Below are positions 44,179-53,501 of a DNA stretch of 64,000 nucleotides, one piece after another. This DNA comes from Salinibacterium sp. NK8237. Lineage in GTDB: Bacteria; Actinomycetota; Actinomycetes; Actinomycetales; Microbacteriaceae. The stretch spans positions 930,001 through 994,000 of the forward strand of contig NZ_JADYWE010000001.1 in the NCBI RefSeq assembly GCF_015864955.1. The letters run 5' to 3'. Both the position numbers and the translations under genes were made by a program. The notes beneath the pieces are model-generated. The model worked only from the letters and a program-made list of their open reading frames with translations, had not been told where the DNA came from and ran no database searches. Positions within the stretch are counted from its first letter, which is position 1, and each line of letters starts with the position of its first letter.

Positions 44179-44946
44179 TCACTGGTTTGCGTGGCTGAGG
44201 TAGGCCTCGCACACTTCCTTTGGGTCACCGTTCATCCGAAGATTACCCTTGTCAATCCAGAGAACCCTAGAGCAGGCTTCCAGAATCGTACTGATGGAAT
44301 GACTCACCAGCATTACAGTTCCTGCCGCGTTCTGCATTTCTTTAATGCGCTGCTCGCTCTTTTTTCGAAACTTCTTATCTCCGACAGAAAGCGCCTCATC
44401 AATGAGGAGAATCGAGTGGTTCTTGGACGCCGCGATGGCGAACCGTAACCGCGCAGACATACCGGACGAATAGGTGCGCATCGGGTACTGGATGAATTCT
44501 TCCAAACCGGCGAATTCCACAATGGACCCGTATTTTTCCCGCATTTCTGCTTCTGAAAAACCGAGGGCGAGTCCACCCAAACGCACGTTCTTATCGCCGG
44601 AAAGTTCGTTCAACAATGCGGCGTTCACCCCCAGCAAAGCAGGCTGGTCTTCCGCATACACAACGCCTGAAGACGCCGGCGTAAGGCCCGCCACTGTCCG
44701 CAGCAAGGTGGACTTACCAGACCCGTTGTGCCCAATTACGCCGATGCTTTCGCCTTGAAACGCGGTGAACGAGACACCCTTGAGTGCGTGCACTTCGCGT
44801 ATGCCTCGAGTCTTTCGGGATGTCAGTGACTTGCCACCCTCCGATGGCTTTCCTGAGGCGTACGTACGATAACGCACATGCACATCGTCCACAATGATGG
44901 TCGGACGAGTACCCGAATCCAGCATGAGTTTTTCCTCGTCAGTCAC
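44179..44946 (-). CDS. wzt: ABC-2 polysaccharide exporter ATPase
   Basis: A 255-residue ATPase: GHNGSGKST Walker A (residues 72-80), YSSGMSARLRFAIA signature, ILLIDEALSVGD Walker B, VSHSIS switch. GTG at 44946 is chosen because it overlaps the permease stop by 8 nt; the longer frame to 45090 is antisense-like. It lacks the C-terminal carbohydrate-binding domain of O9a-type Wzt, as in short Wzt proteins exporting galactans or teichoic acids (TagH core). That fits the adjacent GlfT2. Confidence 0.9.
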   Translation of the reverse strand: MTDEEKLMLDSGTRPTIIVDDVHVRYRTYASGKPSEGGKSLTSRKTRGIREVHALKGVSFTAFQGESIGVIGHNGSGKSTLLRTVAGLTPASSGVVYAEDQPALLGVNAALLNELSGDKNVRLGGLALGFSEAEMREKYGSIVEFAGLEEFIQYPMRTYSSGMSARLRFAIAASKNHSILLIDEALSVGDKKFRKKSEQRIKEMQNAAGTVMLVSHSISTILEACSRVLWIDKGNLRMNGDPKEVCEAYLSHANQ

Positions 44947-45796
44947 GTCCGTACCGTTCCTCAGCTCGCCAGAAGAAAACAACCCCGAAAACGAAAGTTC
45001 CTGCTGCCCACAGCGCCGCCCAGAACCACAGCGAAGGGTCGATGGGCGAGTCAGCAAGAAGGACATTTCGCGCAAGACTGATGTACTCATAAACTGGCGT
45101 CAGATGAACAATCAGGAGCAGATCTGGCCTGTGAGCTAATATCAGATCGATGGAATAGAAGATGCCGCTGGTGTAGAACACGATTCGCGACACGACAGGA
45201 ATAACCTGCTTAATGTCACGGAGATGCACCGACATTCGGGCCACGATCATGGCAATCCCGGCGTTGAAGAAGGACATCATCAAGATGATTGGAATGACGA
45301 GCAGCCAGGACCACCTGAGGGGCTCGCCGAAAAGCAAGAGCAACACTCCCAGGACGCCCAAAATTGGCACCATTCTGTAAAGCTGCTCCAAGAGCACCGC
45401 GATCGGCAGGAGAATGCGGGGGAAACTCAGGCTGCGTACAAGTCGAGTGTTGCTTATTATGGCCTTGGATCCTTGCCCGATTGAGTTCCCGAAGTACTCG
45501 AAAAAGAACACTCCGACAAGCAGGAAGGCAATGAAGTTTTCCGGACGGCTGTCGCTGTTCAGAATGAAACCGAAAACGAGTCCGTAAATTAGCGCATTAA
45601 GGAGCGGCTTAACGACGACCCATGCCATGCCGAGCCGGTTGCGTTCGTTCTCGGACTGGATGCGATACTTCGCCAGGGTGCGAGCAAAGTTGCGCCGTCT
45701 CCACGTGTCTGCGAGGTACTTCCCGAAACGAGGGCGAAGGCCTACTCGAATCAATCCATATCGCCCAGCGAGCACAGAAGGACTTTCCTCGATCAC
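44939..45796 (-). CDS. wzm: ABC-2 polysaccharide exporter permease
   Basis: A 285-residue permease with six hydrophobic helices, the amphipathic N-terminal helix before NRLGMAWVVVKPLLNALIYG, and the C-terminal LTPVYEYISLARNVLL segment of the ABC2_membrane family. Together with Wzt it would export an undecaprenyl-linked polymer. GTG start with GGAGGAG upstream; stop overlaps the wzt start. Confidence 0.9.
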   Translation of the reverse strand: MIEESPSVLAGRYGLIRVGLRPRFGKYLADTWRRRNFARTLAKYRIQSENERNRLGMAWVVVKPLLNALIYGLVFGFILNSDSRPENFIAFLLVGVFFFEYFGNSIGQGSKAIISNTRLVRSLSFPRILLPIAVLLEQLYRMVPILGVLGVLLLLFGEPLRWSWLLVIPIILMMSFFNAGIAMIVARMSVHLRDIKQVIPVVSRIVFYTSGIFYSIDLILAHRPDLLLIVHLTPVYEYISLARNVLLADSPIDPSLWFWAALWAAGTFVFGVVFFWRAEERYGRD

Positions 45797-45850
45797 CTGA
45801 CTCCTCCGATATGCCCGCTCGCAGCGAAGACGGGCCCAAGCTGCTCCCCT

Positions 45851-45856
45851 ACTATA
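45851..45856 (-). promoter_or_regulatory. -10 candidate TATAGT for wzm-wzt
   Basis: TATAGT on the minus strand, expected start near 45844 and a 47-nt leader with GGAGGAG. The -35 position is poor. Confidence 0.4.
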
Positions 45857-45931
45857 CAGGCTGAGTCAGGCCAGTCTGCTTACGTACTTAATGGAGTGAA
45901 CTGCCGTCAGGCCGGCGCCATCTTCGTGCGG

Positions 45932-45949
45932 TATTCCGAAAGTGGAATA
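45932..45949. terminator. Hairpin TATTCC-N6-GGAATA after glfT2
   Basis: A perfect 6-bp inverted repeat with a 6-nt loop in the gap between glfT2 and wzm (both minus strand). It may end glfT2 transcription or act as an operator; no T-run. Confidence 0.35.
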
Positions 45950-46052
45950 TCGATAAGCACTCCTCTTGTGCAACGCGCAGTGCCAAGTTTCGTCACGTTC
46001 CCGAAAGGCTATTCACGACTGTCACAATTCCTTCAGTAGCGAAGGAGCGAAC

Positions 46053-47918
46053 TCATTTCCGAAAGGTTTGCTTCCAGACATCCGGCGATGTGATGTCGCT
46101 CGCCTGCTGACGATACCGGTTTCGCAAGTCGTCCCAGTTCTGTCCGATTTGGCGGTTGAGGCGAATGCTTTCGGCCAGGAGTGAGCGGAACTTGGCACGA
46201 TCGCGGCGATACCATGACGATCCCTGAGAGTCGGCTGTGTCCACCAGCACACTGTCGAATCCGGGTAGTCGCCACCAAGTCGCATCACGCTTACTCAGTC
46301 TCTGCTCTGGCTGTTCGACCAAAGCTTGTGGGGTGCGGGCGAACCAGTGCCGAAGTGCCGCTCGGAAGGTGAACAGCGCCAGGGCTGCGCCACGCGGCCC
46401 CTTCCCATCCGTCGGTGGATACGACAACCGTCCCTCAAGGCTCTTCGGAGCTGTCGCCGAATCGTAGACCGCCATCTCCGGATAGTCGGCTGCCCACGCA
46501 CGAAGTTCCGCCAGCCGATTCGGCATCATCTCGTGGAGGTGTTGTGGTCCGGCCAGCACGTCGCGCATAGCCTGAAGGCGGAGCGCGACGGGGTAGTACT
46601 GCAGCGAAAGCAAATGCTTGAGGTCTTGTTTGCGGTATTCGTTGAGGAGGGAGCCGCCCCGCCGAAAACTCGAGTGCAGGAGGGCCGCGATGAGTCGGTT
46701 GCGGGCGTGGAAGTATGCCTGCCAGTCGATGGTGTCGTCTTTGTCAACCCAAGAGACGTGCCAGAGTGCGACACCCGGCAGTGACACAGTCGGGTATCCG
46801 GCTTCTCCCGCCCGCAGTCCATACTCTGCGTCGTCCCATTTGATAAACACCGGCAGCGCGAGGCCGATGTCGCGGATGACAGCGATAGGGATTAGGCACA
46901 TCCACCAGCCGTTAAAGTCGCTGTCTTCTCGTCGATGCAGCCACGATGTCTCTCGCAGTGAGGACTCCGCAAAGTCGTGACGTTCGTGTGCACGGTCTGG
47001 GGGTCCCCACATGAACGGCCGCTCGTCCACGACTTCGCTGTAGGCATGCAAGACGGTTCGCTTGCCCAGGTCGAGCATGTGCCCACCGACGATAGCCGGG
47101 CTCACGCAGTAGCGAGCGAACCACACTGCCCGCAGGACGCTTTCAGGCTCGATTTCGACGTCATCGTCGAGCAGCATGACGAAGTCGGAGCCGTCGCGCT
47201 TCAGGGTTTCGGCCATGCCGCGCGAGAACCCGCCCGAACCGCCCAGGTTCGATTGCTCGATCACCGCGAGTTGCTCACCTAGCGCCACGGCGACAGCGTC
47301 GTAACCCGCCTCTGCGGTGACCTTGCGGGTGCCCTGATCGATGATGAAGATTCGGTCGATCTCACGCAGGGTTTCGGGAGCGTCCGCGAGCACGTTGAGA
47401 GTTGCCACGCAGTAGTCGGGCTTGTTGAACGTGGTGATGCCGAGTGAAACTAGGCCGGTCGTCACCGGGTCCTCGGTGACGCCCCAGCGACTCTCCGTGA
47501 CTTCGATATCTCCTTCGGCTTGCACGTCGAACCAATACCAGCCGCCATCGTCGAAACCTATGAGCGGAAGAGAGAAGGTTGACTCCGTCTCACCGGCGAC
47601 CGCGGTGACCTGCATCGGGCGTTGCGTACCGTTCTCATCCGAACGCATTACTGTCACAACTCCGCGCCCTTTGGTGCTGACAAAAAGTATCGTTTCGCGG
47701 ACGGACGTCCACCGTTGCCAGTAGGACGCGGGAAAAGCGTTGAAGTAGGTGGCAAACGACACCGAAGTCCCCGCATCGAGCCGAATTGCCCGGCGGTCGA
47801 GTACGGTGACCTTTCCATTGTCTTTGACGTCTACGTAGAGCGGAGCCAACTCGTCGATATCTCTGACCGGAAAGATAACGCACTGAACGGTTGCGGTCAC
47901 TGGGGTGCTCAATGTCAT
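46053..47918 (-). CDS. glfT2: Galactofuranosyltransferase GlfT2 family
   Basis: A 621-residue protein matching Mycobacterium GlfT2 (637 residues) end to end. N-terminal beta domain with FATYFNAFPASYWQRWTS (55-72) and DDGGWYWFDV; GT-A core with NLGGSGGFSRGM, metal triad DDD (251-253), NGWWMCLIP, catalytic WDDAEYGLR (361-369) and ALWHVSWVDKDD (His387); C-terminal helical region. GlfT2 is a bifunctional processive enzyme making alternating beta-1,5/1,6 galactofuran from UDP-Galf. AGGA lies 4 nt before the ATG and overlaps the stop codon of an IS481 remnant, so the native upstream region is gone. Confidence 0.93.
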   Translation of the reverse strand: MTLSTPVTATVQCVIFPVRDIDELAPLYVDVKDNGKVTVLDRRAIRLDAGTSVSFATYFNAFPASYWQRWTSVRETILFVSTKGRGVVTVMRSDENGTQRPMQVTAVAGETESTFSLPLIGFDDGGWYWFDVQAEGDIEVTESRWGVTEDPVTTGLVSLGITTFNKPDYCVATLNVLADAPETLREIDRIFIIDQGTRKVTAEAGYDAVAVALGEQLAVIEQSNLGGSGGFSRGMAETLKRDGSDFVMLLDDDVEIEPESVLRAVWFARYCVSPAIVGGHMLDLGKRTVLHAYSEVVDERPFMWGPPDRAHERHDFAESSLRETSWLHRREDSDFNGWWMCLIPIAVIRDIGLALPVFIKWDDAEYGLRAGEAGYPTVSLPGVALWHVSWVDKDDTIDWQAYFHARNRLIAALLHSSFRRGGSLLNEYRKQDLKHLLSLQYYPVALRLQAMRDVLAGPQHLHEMMPNRLAELRAWAADYPEMAVYDSATAPKSLEGRLSYPPTDGKGPRGAALALFTFRAALRHWFARTPQALVEQPEQRLSKRDATWWRLPGFDSVLVDTADSQGSSWYRRDRAKFRSLLAESIRLNRQIGQNWDDLRNRYRQQASDITSPDVWKQTFRK

Positions 47919-47924
47919 CGTGTC

Positions 47925-48703
47925 CTAGTTGTAGTTCCCACTGAGGTTGTGAACGCGGTCTGATGGTGTTTGGCCGCCGATGCCGGTGTGGGGTCTGTGA
48001 AAATTGTAGTGGTGGAGCCCCGTGGGATATTCGGCGGCTCGGGCTTCGTCACTGCGATAGGTTTCGGCGTCGCCCCATTCGGTTGCGAGGGTTCGTTTGA
48101 TTCGTTCGACTTTTCCCTTGGTTTGTGGCCAGTATGGACGCGTCGAAACATGCTTACTTAATGCTGCCGAGAGCAGCCGCAAAGTTTCACGATCAGCAAC
48201 GGGCCCCCTCAACCCTCAACACCGCGGTGACAGTGACACCGGCGGCGGAGTGCAGAAAAGAATATCCGCGCCGCGGTCGACCGAGTCCGGAGTTTTTTCT
48301 ATTGCTCGCCGCCCAGCCTAGGACCCGCTGTTCGCCCCATCAGCAATCCAGCCTTGTTTGTCGTATCCAAGTGCACTAACTCACCGGGAGTGACCTTCTC
48401 ATAGCGGACGGCTCTTATCCCACGCACGGGAAGATCGGTGGCTTGGTCGAGATAGATCAGCTTTGGCATCCGATCGCGCACCAGAACTTTCTCGACCGCA
48501 GATCGGTTGATGCCAAGGTGATAACCAATCCGGTGCGGAAACCAGCGACGAGCGAACCGTAGTGGGACGATGCGATGTTCAAGCCGAGCTGAACCCCGGT
48601 TGGGAGACGCGCGCGGCCGCGAGGAACGCTCAATCATCGGCTGATTCAACCGATAACGAGCCGCCCATTTCACCGCGGTCACGCGATCATCAAGCTATTT
48701 AAC
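47925..48703 (-). pseudogene. Broken IS481-family transposase
   Basis: Pieces in order on the minus strand: helix-turn-helix and linker (VKWAARYRLNQPMIERSSRP, IDRSAV-like segment, VLVRDRMPKLIYLDQAT, GELVHLDT) at about 48340-48703; a short frame-shifted piece (GYSFLHSAAGVTVTAVLRV) near 48220-48290; and the integrase C-terminus (STRPYWPQTKGKVERIKRTL, YNFHRPHTGIGGQTPSDRVH, NLSGNYN, stop) at 47925-48165. Most of the DDE core is missing. The element ends 6 nt before the glfT2 ATG; no clear terminal inverted repeats remain. Confidence 0.85.
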
Positions 48704-48986
48704 ACCAACCTGAAAGTGCCCCTGTCCCATCAGATAAGCGGCTGGGGCTTGAATAGAGACGGCACCAGGCTGACGGCTCGTATCGCTGCTGCACAAGGGG
48801 CCATGGCATAGAGTTAATGCGATATCGCGATCGCAGCCTCGGGCAAGTGAGGGGCATTCCCGCCAGTGTGCGTTAGGCTACCGGCCGCTTTCGGCGAAAC
48901 GACTGCTCGGTAATGGCTGGCGTTGCCGAAGCATGAATCGACCCGGATGCCCGGATTGTCCAGCGGCTTCACCCGGCTATGTGAAA
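48704..48986. promoter_or_regulatory. Intergenic region upstream of cassette 2
   Basis: About 280 nt with no gene. It contains the hairpin TGCGAT-ATCGCG-ATCGCA at 48818-48835. The promoter of the plus-strand cassette should lie here, but I could not place convincing -35/-10 boxes. Confidence 0.35.
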
Positions 48987-50273
48987 ATGATTCCTTTACG
49001 TTTTGTCGAGCCACGGGTTCGAACGACAACAACATATCGATACCTCGGAGGTGCGACTATCAAGACGATACGTAAACGGGTAGGCGTGGTCGGGCTGTTC
49101 AGCAACGAGAACATCGGTGACTATCTCTTGGTTGAAAGCGCCAAGTTCTTGCTCAGGAAGCACTCTCCTGACATTTCTCTGCAGGATGTAGATGTCGATC
49201 CTCGAGATCCTCTTATCTTTCAGGGGCGGCGCCGAATCAACCTGTACCTGCATGTACTCCTCCTCCGGAATCGGAACATGGTCTTTTCCATCATCCGACT
49301 GCGAACGTTTCAGTATTTCTACGAGTACTTCATGTGGTGGCTGAAGGTGAACTGGTACTACAAAGAGGTCATGCAATCACTCGATGGCCTCGTGATTGCG
49401 GGCGGCGGATTCATCAAGTTCAAAACTCAGGGATTGAACTACTTGGATGAACAGATCATCAAGATCGCGGAGAAACGCAATATCCCAGTGATGTTCAATG
49501 CCGTTGGTGTCGAGGGGTACGATCCAAACGATATTCGCAGTCGACGGCTCAAGCGAGCGCTCAACTCAGATGTCGTCCGGGTCATCACGACCCGAGACGA
49601 CCTGACAACATTGCGCAATTCGTACATCACAAACAAGAGCATCATCAGCGACCTCGTCGGCGATCCGGTGTTCTGGCTTCAAGACGCCTTCTCGATCGAA
49701 AAGCGGTCCGACGCAGTGAACGTGGGCATCAATTTGATCAACCCGGACAACTACAAGGAATATGGCGGTGAAGCCGATTCCTTCAAGATCGCCAACTTTT
49801 ATAAGAATCTCATCCAAGAACTGAACATTCAAGGAGTCGACTTCTACCTGTTCTCAAATGGAATGGAAGTGGATCAGCGCTTCGGTGAACAGCTGGTCGC
49901 TGCCATGAATCTGCCCCAGAACCGGTTGATTAGGCGTCCAGAGAGTTCAGTCGAGTTCTTGGCGACGATGACTGATTTCAAGGTGATTCTTGCCGCGAGG
50001 ATGCATGCGGGCATTGTTGCCTATGCACTAGACATTCCAAAGGTCGGGTTGATCTGGAGCGAAAAGATCGACTTCCTGGCTCACCTTCTTGGTGAACGGG
50101 ATGCTTACTTCAACGAAGAAGAACTCGACTATAGGACGATCGTGCAACTACTTATCGAGAGCGAATCTTTGAAAATTGATACAACGACGAAGGATACTCT
50201 CAAGCAGAAAACCTTTAGCCATATTGGCTCGTTCCTAGACGATCTCGACGGAACTGGCGGTGAAGAACGTTGA
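48987..50273 (+). CDS. Polysaccharide pyruvyltransferase family protein (cassette 2)
   Basis: A roughly 428-residue CsaB/WcaK-type protein: VGVVGLFSNENIGDYLLVES, LDGLVIAGGGFIKFKTQGLN, and ILAARMHAGIVAYALDIPKV. Base composition is lower in GC than the core genes. The start is uncertain: ATG 48987 is used, but family members begin about 25 residues later, where GGAGG is present without a standard start codon. First gene of the plus-strand operon with two TagF-like genes and a TarI-like gene. Confidence 0.8.
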   Translation: MIPLRFVEPRVRTTTTYRYLGGATIKTIRKRVGVVGLFSNENIGDYLLVESAKFLLRKHSPDISLQDVDVDPRDPLIFQGRRRINLYLHVLLLRNRNMVFSIIRLRTFQYFYEYFMWWLKVNWYYKEVMQSLDGLVIAGGGFIKFKTQGLNYLDEQIIKIAEKRNIPVMFNAVGVEGYDPNDIRSRRLKRALNSDVVRVITTRDDLTTLRNSYITNKSIISDLVGDPVFWLQDAFSIEKRSDAVNVGINLINPDNYKEYGGEADSFKIANFYKNLIQELNIQGVDFYLFSNGMEVDQRFGEQLVAAMNLPQNRLIRRPESSVEFLATMTDFKVILAARMHAGIVAYALDIPKVGLIWSEKIDFLAHLLGERDAYFNEEELDYRTIVQLLIESESLKIDTTTKDTLKQKTFSHIGSFLDDLDGTGGEER

Positions 50274-51559
50274 GCCGGCTGATCAGCGGTCACTATGTTT
50301 CGACCCTCGCGAACCGTTTCTTCTCGGTCATCAAGTTGCCCCTGCAAGTCCTTTTGCTGTCCATCCGAGTCCTCAATAAGGTCTTGGACCGCTTTGTATT
50401 CTCGAAAATCGATGTTGCGCTATCGCGGACGGCCAGGAAGCGGCTCGCGAAGAAGACGCCCGTGGATCCCAACATCATTCTCTTCATTACGTTTCAGAGC
50501 GAGTACACCTGTAACGCTAAGTACATCAGCGAAGAAATGATCCGAAGGGGCTCTACATACAACATCGTCTGGGCAGTGAGCCCGTCCTCTCAAGGACCCC
50601 ACCCAAGCGAGATGAGCTTCGTTCGCATTGGATCGGAGGACTTCTACAAGACCGCTGCACGAGCAAAGGTCATTGTCCAAAACGGTCATACTCTTCAGTT
50701 GCAAACTGTGGCGAAAAACACGGGTCAGTATTGGATCCAAACGTGGCACGGGTCACTGGGTCTGAAGCGGCTCGAAGGTGCGCGTGGCGATGATCGTTTC
50801 TACGATGAGATGAGAGCTCTCCAGTCCCGGCAAACCGACTTTCTTATCTCTAACAGCCAGTTCGAAGATGATGCATTTGACAAAACCTACTGGCCCGGTA
50901 TTCCCGTCCTGAAACTGGGACATGCACGTAACGACATCCTTTTTGACCGTTCAGCCGAGACCGCTGGCGATCTTCGCCGCAAAGTGCTCACCCGCTTGAA
51001 TGTCACCGATACAGGGCAAAATTTCCTGTTGTTCGCACCGACGCACGACGAAAAGAGCTTCGGGCGATCTTTCGGTAATCTAGATTTCGAGAGGCTTCGG
51101 GAAGTCTTAAGGAGCAAGTTCGGCGGTACTTGGGAGTTCCTAATTCGGGCCCACGAGAGCAACAAACGTTCGTCCAAGCAGTGGTTCGCTGGTCTGCCCA
51201 TTTACTGCCACAATGTCTCGTTCTACCCGGACATGCAAGAGCTCATGATGGTCGCGAGCATTGGCGTAACAGACTATTCAAGCTGGGTCTGCGACTACAT
51301 CTTAACGGGGAAGCCCAGCTTCTTGTATGGAGTAAATCTCAGAAATTTCGACGCGGTTCGCGGCTTCCATCACGAGGTTGAGGACACGCCCTTTAGTATG
51401 GCGACTTCTAACGCCGAGTTAGTTCAGAACATATCCGCATTCGATCAGCACGAGTACGAGTCCAAGATCGAGCAGTTCCTCGAGCATTGCGGATCCGTCG
51501 ATGACGGTCGGGCCGCCCCACGGATCGTGGACAAGCTTGAGGAACTCATGGAGCATTAG
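50270..51559 (+). CDS. CDP-glycerol glycerophosphotransferase family protein (TagB/TagF type), first
   Basis: A 429-residue protein with the glycerophosphotransferase motifs WIQTWHGSLGLKRLEG, LLFAPTHDEKSFG and VTDYSSWVCDYILTGKPSF. These enzymes transfer glycerol-P or other polyol-P units from CDP-polyols to a lipid-linked acceptor. TTG start overlapping the preceding stop (TTGA). The N-terminal basic amphipathic stretch fits membrane association. Primase or polymerase role undetermined. Confidence 0.87.
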   Translation: MSRLISGHYVSTLANRFFSVIKLPLQVLLLSIRVLNKVLDRFVFSKIDVALSRTARKRLAKKTPVDPNIILFITFQSEYTCNAKYISEEMIRRGSTYNIVWAVSPSSQGPHPSEMSFVRIGSEDFYKTAARAKVIVQNGHTLQLQTVAKNTGQYWIQTWHGSLGLKRLEGARGDDRFYDEMRALQSRQTDFLISNSQFEDDAFDKTYWPGIPVLKLGHARNDILFDRSAETAGDLRRKVLTRLNVTDTGQNFLLFAPTHDEKSFGRSFGNLDFERLREVLRSKFGGTWEFLIRAHESNKRSSKQWFAGLPIYCHNVSFYPDMQELMMVASIGVTDYSSWVCDYILTGKPSFLYGVNLRNFDAVRGFHHEVEDTPFSMATSNAELVQNISAFDQHEYESKIEQFLEHCGSVDDGRAAPRIVDKLEELMEH

Positions 51560-51569
51560 GCGCGTGACG

Positions 51570-51575
51570 TAGAAT
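51570..51575 (+). promoter_or_regulatory. -10 box TAGAAT for the mini-ORF at 51583
   Basis: TAGAAT, 7 nt, ATG. It supports an internal leaderless promoter for the second half of cassette 2. Confidence 0.45.
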
Positions 51576-51582
51576 CATTAAG

Positions 51583-51741
51583 ATGTCTGCACAAAACAAC
51601 AACGATGTCGGTGGTTTGCTCACACCTAGTGGCGAACATGCGACGGTGACGGAGCGCCCCTTCACCGGGTGGGCTCCGCACGTACGGTTGGAGTCCGGAC
51701 TTGACTGCACCATTATCTGGCACGAAGAACGGGTGGCGTAG
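51583..51741 (+). CDS. Short ORF upstream of the second TagF-like gene
   Basis: A 52-residue reading frame with a leaderless-type start (TAGAAT, 7 nt, ATG) whose TAG stop shares a G with the GTG of the next gene (TAGTG). I do not recognise the product. It could be a real small protein coupled to the next gene, or the original N-terminus of that gene separated by a frameshift. Confidence 0.4.
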   Translation: MSAQNNNDVGGLLTPSGEHATVTERPFTGWAPHVRLESGLDCTIIWHEERVA

Positions 51742-53501
51742 TGCTCCAACCAGCAAACTCGGACCACGCGGCGCCTCTTTCGGAACCCACGCACTCTCTA
51801 GCCGTCACCAATATCGGATGGATTCGGGTCCAGATGACTATCCGGGTGCTGCTGACCCAATGTGACAACGTACCGATGCGGAACGCTGAACAAAACATCA
51901 CCTTCCAACTCGTCGACGGCCTGCGCACGCTGCCAGCACCGGCGACGTCAGAGGGTGCCGGTGTGTATGCATTACATCTAAACGTCACAGCCTTTGCAGG
52001 CCGCAGCGCGATACCCGACGGCATCTGGCGAATTCAAGCACTCCTAGACAATCAGGGCGGACCGGTAGCGTCCTACGACGGTCGGGCGCTGGAACGCCTC
52101 GACGATGCTTCACGCGTGTTTTTGTTCAATGCAAACCAATCGGCTCTGACCGTCTCCTACGACATCGCAGAGAACGCTGATCAGCTGGACTTCCTTTTGC
52201 GCAGTTTTCTGCTGTCGCGCAGTCCAATAGCATCGGCGCATCCGCTATCTCCCAAGCGATTGTACGAAAAATTTTTCGGCATGGTAGCCAAGCAGCATTA
52301 CGCCCGCTGGATCTTTGACGCTTTCACACGCTTAGTCGGGCCGACGCCCGGACGGATACTCTTCGCGTCAGACCGACGTGGGAATACCGAAGGCAATCTC
52401 CAACGAGTCCACGAGCGCATGGTTGAGCGTGGGCTCGACAAGAAGTTTGACCTCCGAACTTCGTTTCGTCTTCCCCACACCACGCGTTGGTCTTCAACGA
52501 TCCACATTCTCTACCTCATCGCCACCAGCGAGATCGTGCTCCTCGACGACTACTTCCCCATGCTCGAAGGCCTCAAGGTCGACCCCCGGAAACGGATAAT
52601 CCAGCTCTGGCACGCCGGCAGCGGGTTCAAGTCAGTTGGATTCAGCAGGTTCGGAAGGCAGGACTCGCCCAACCTCTGGGATGCGCACCGCTATTACACC
52701 TATGCAATCGCCGGATCAGTGAACCTTGTTCCGGTCTACGCCGAGGTGTTCGGGATCGAAGAGAGCGCGGTGATTCCCACCGGATTGCCCCGCGTGGATT
52801 TGTTCCTCGACGAAGAACGTACACGCACGTTTGTCAGTGGTTTCTACTCGGCGCACCCCGAGCTGCGCGACAAACGCATTATCCTTTTTGCACCCACTTA
52901 CCGCGGGTCTGACATCGAGAACGCATTCTACGATTACAGCCTCATCGATTTCGATGCGCTATACGAAGCGTGCGGTCCCGATACTGTGGTTCTGTTCCGT
53001 ATGCATCACTTTGTGAAGAATGAAGTACCGATTCCGGAGCAACACCAGGAACACTTCTTCGACTTCACACGCTTCGAAGACGGGCTAAGGCTTCTGCACG
53101 TTACCGACCTCTTGATCACCGACTATTCCTCGATCATCTACGAATACTCGCTCCTTGACCGACCCATGCTGTTCTTCGCGCCCGATGAAGTTAACTACGC
53201 AGCGGTGAATGGGTTTCACCGCCCCTACGACGAGACCGCGCCAGGGCGTGTCTGTACGACGTTCGAGGACCTCATCGATGCGATCTCTTCCCGAGAGTAC
53301 GAGCAGTCGAAAGTCTCACGCTTCCGCGCGGAGAACTTCGACAGAATCGATACCGGAGCAGCCGACCGGGTGATCGATTGGCTCATCCTCGGTGATCCGC
53401 GTAACGCATTTCACGAGAACTCAGCACGGGATGATGAACTCGAAGGTTCGACCCACGAATCAAAGACCGTAGATCTGTCACAGGAGGATGAAAGAACTTG
53501 A
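51741..53501 (+). CDS. CDP-glycerol glycerophosphotransferase family protein, second, with extra N-terminal domain
   Basis: A 586-residue protein. Residues about 180-560 carry RILFASDRRGNTEGNLQRVH, IIQLWHAGSGFKSVGFSRFG, LFAPTYRGSDIENAF and LLITDYSSIIYEYSLLDRP, the TagF-family catalytic histidine and TDYSS motifs. Residues 1-180 are an extra beta-type domain I do not recognise. Likely transfers polyol phosphates from CDP-polyols, perhaps as the polymerase with the first TagF-like protein priming. GTG start coupled to the upstream short ORF; the true N-terminus is uncertain. Confidence 0.85.
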   Translation: MLQPANSDHAAPLSEPTHSLAVTNIGWIRVQMTIRVLLTQCDNVPMRNAEQNITFQLVDGLRTLPAPATSEGAGVYALHLNVTAFAGRSAIPDGIWRIQALLDNQGGPVASYDGRALERLDDASRVFLFNANQSALTVSYDIAENADQLDFLLRSFLLSRSPIASAHPLSPKRLYEKFFGMVAKQHYARWIFDAFTRLVGPTPGRILFASDRRGNTEGNLQRVHERMVERGLDKKFDLRTSFRLPHTTRWSSTIHILYLIATSEIVLLDDYFPMLEGLKVDPRKRIIQLWHAGSGFKSVGFSRFGRQDSPNLWDAHRYYTYAIAGSVNLVPVYAEVFGIEESAVIPTGLPRVDLFLDEERTRTFVSGFYSAHPELRDKRIILFAPTYRGSDIENAFYDYSLIDFDALYEACGPDTVVLFRMHHFVKNEVPIPEQHQEHFFDFTRFEDGLRLLHVTDLLITDYSSIIYEYSLLDRPMLFFAPDEVNYAAVNGFHRPYDETAPGRVCTTFEDLIDAISSREYEQSKVSRFRAENFDRIDTGAADRVIDWLILGDPRNAFHENSARDDELEGSTHESKTVDLSQEDERT

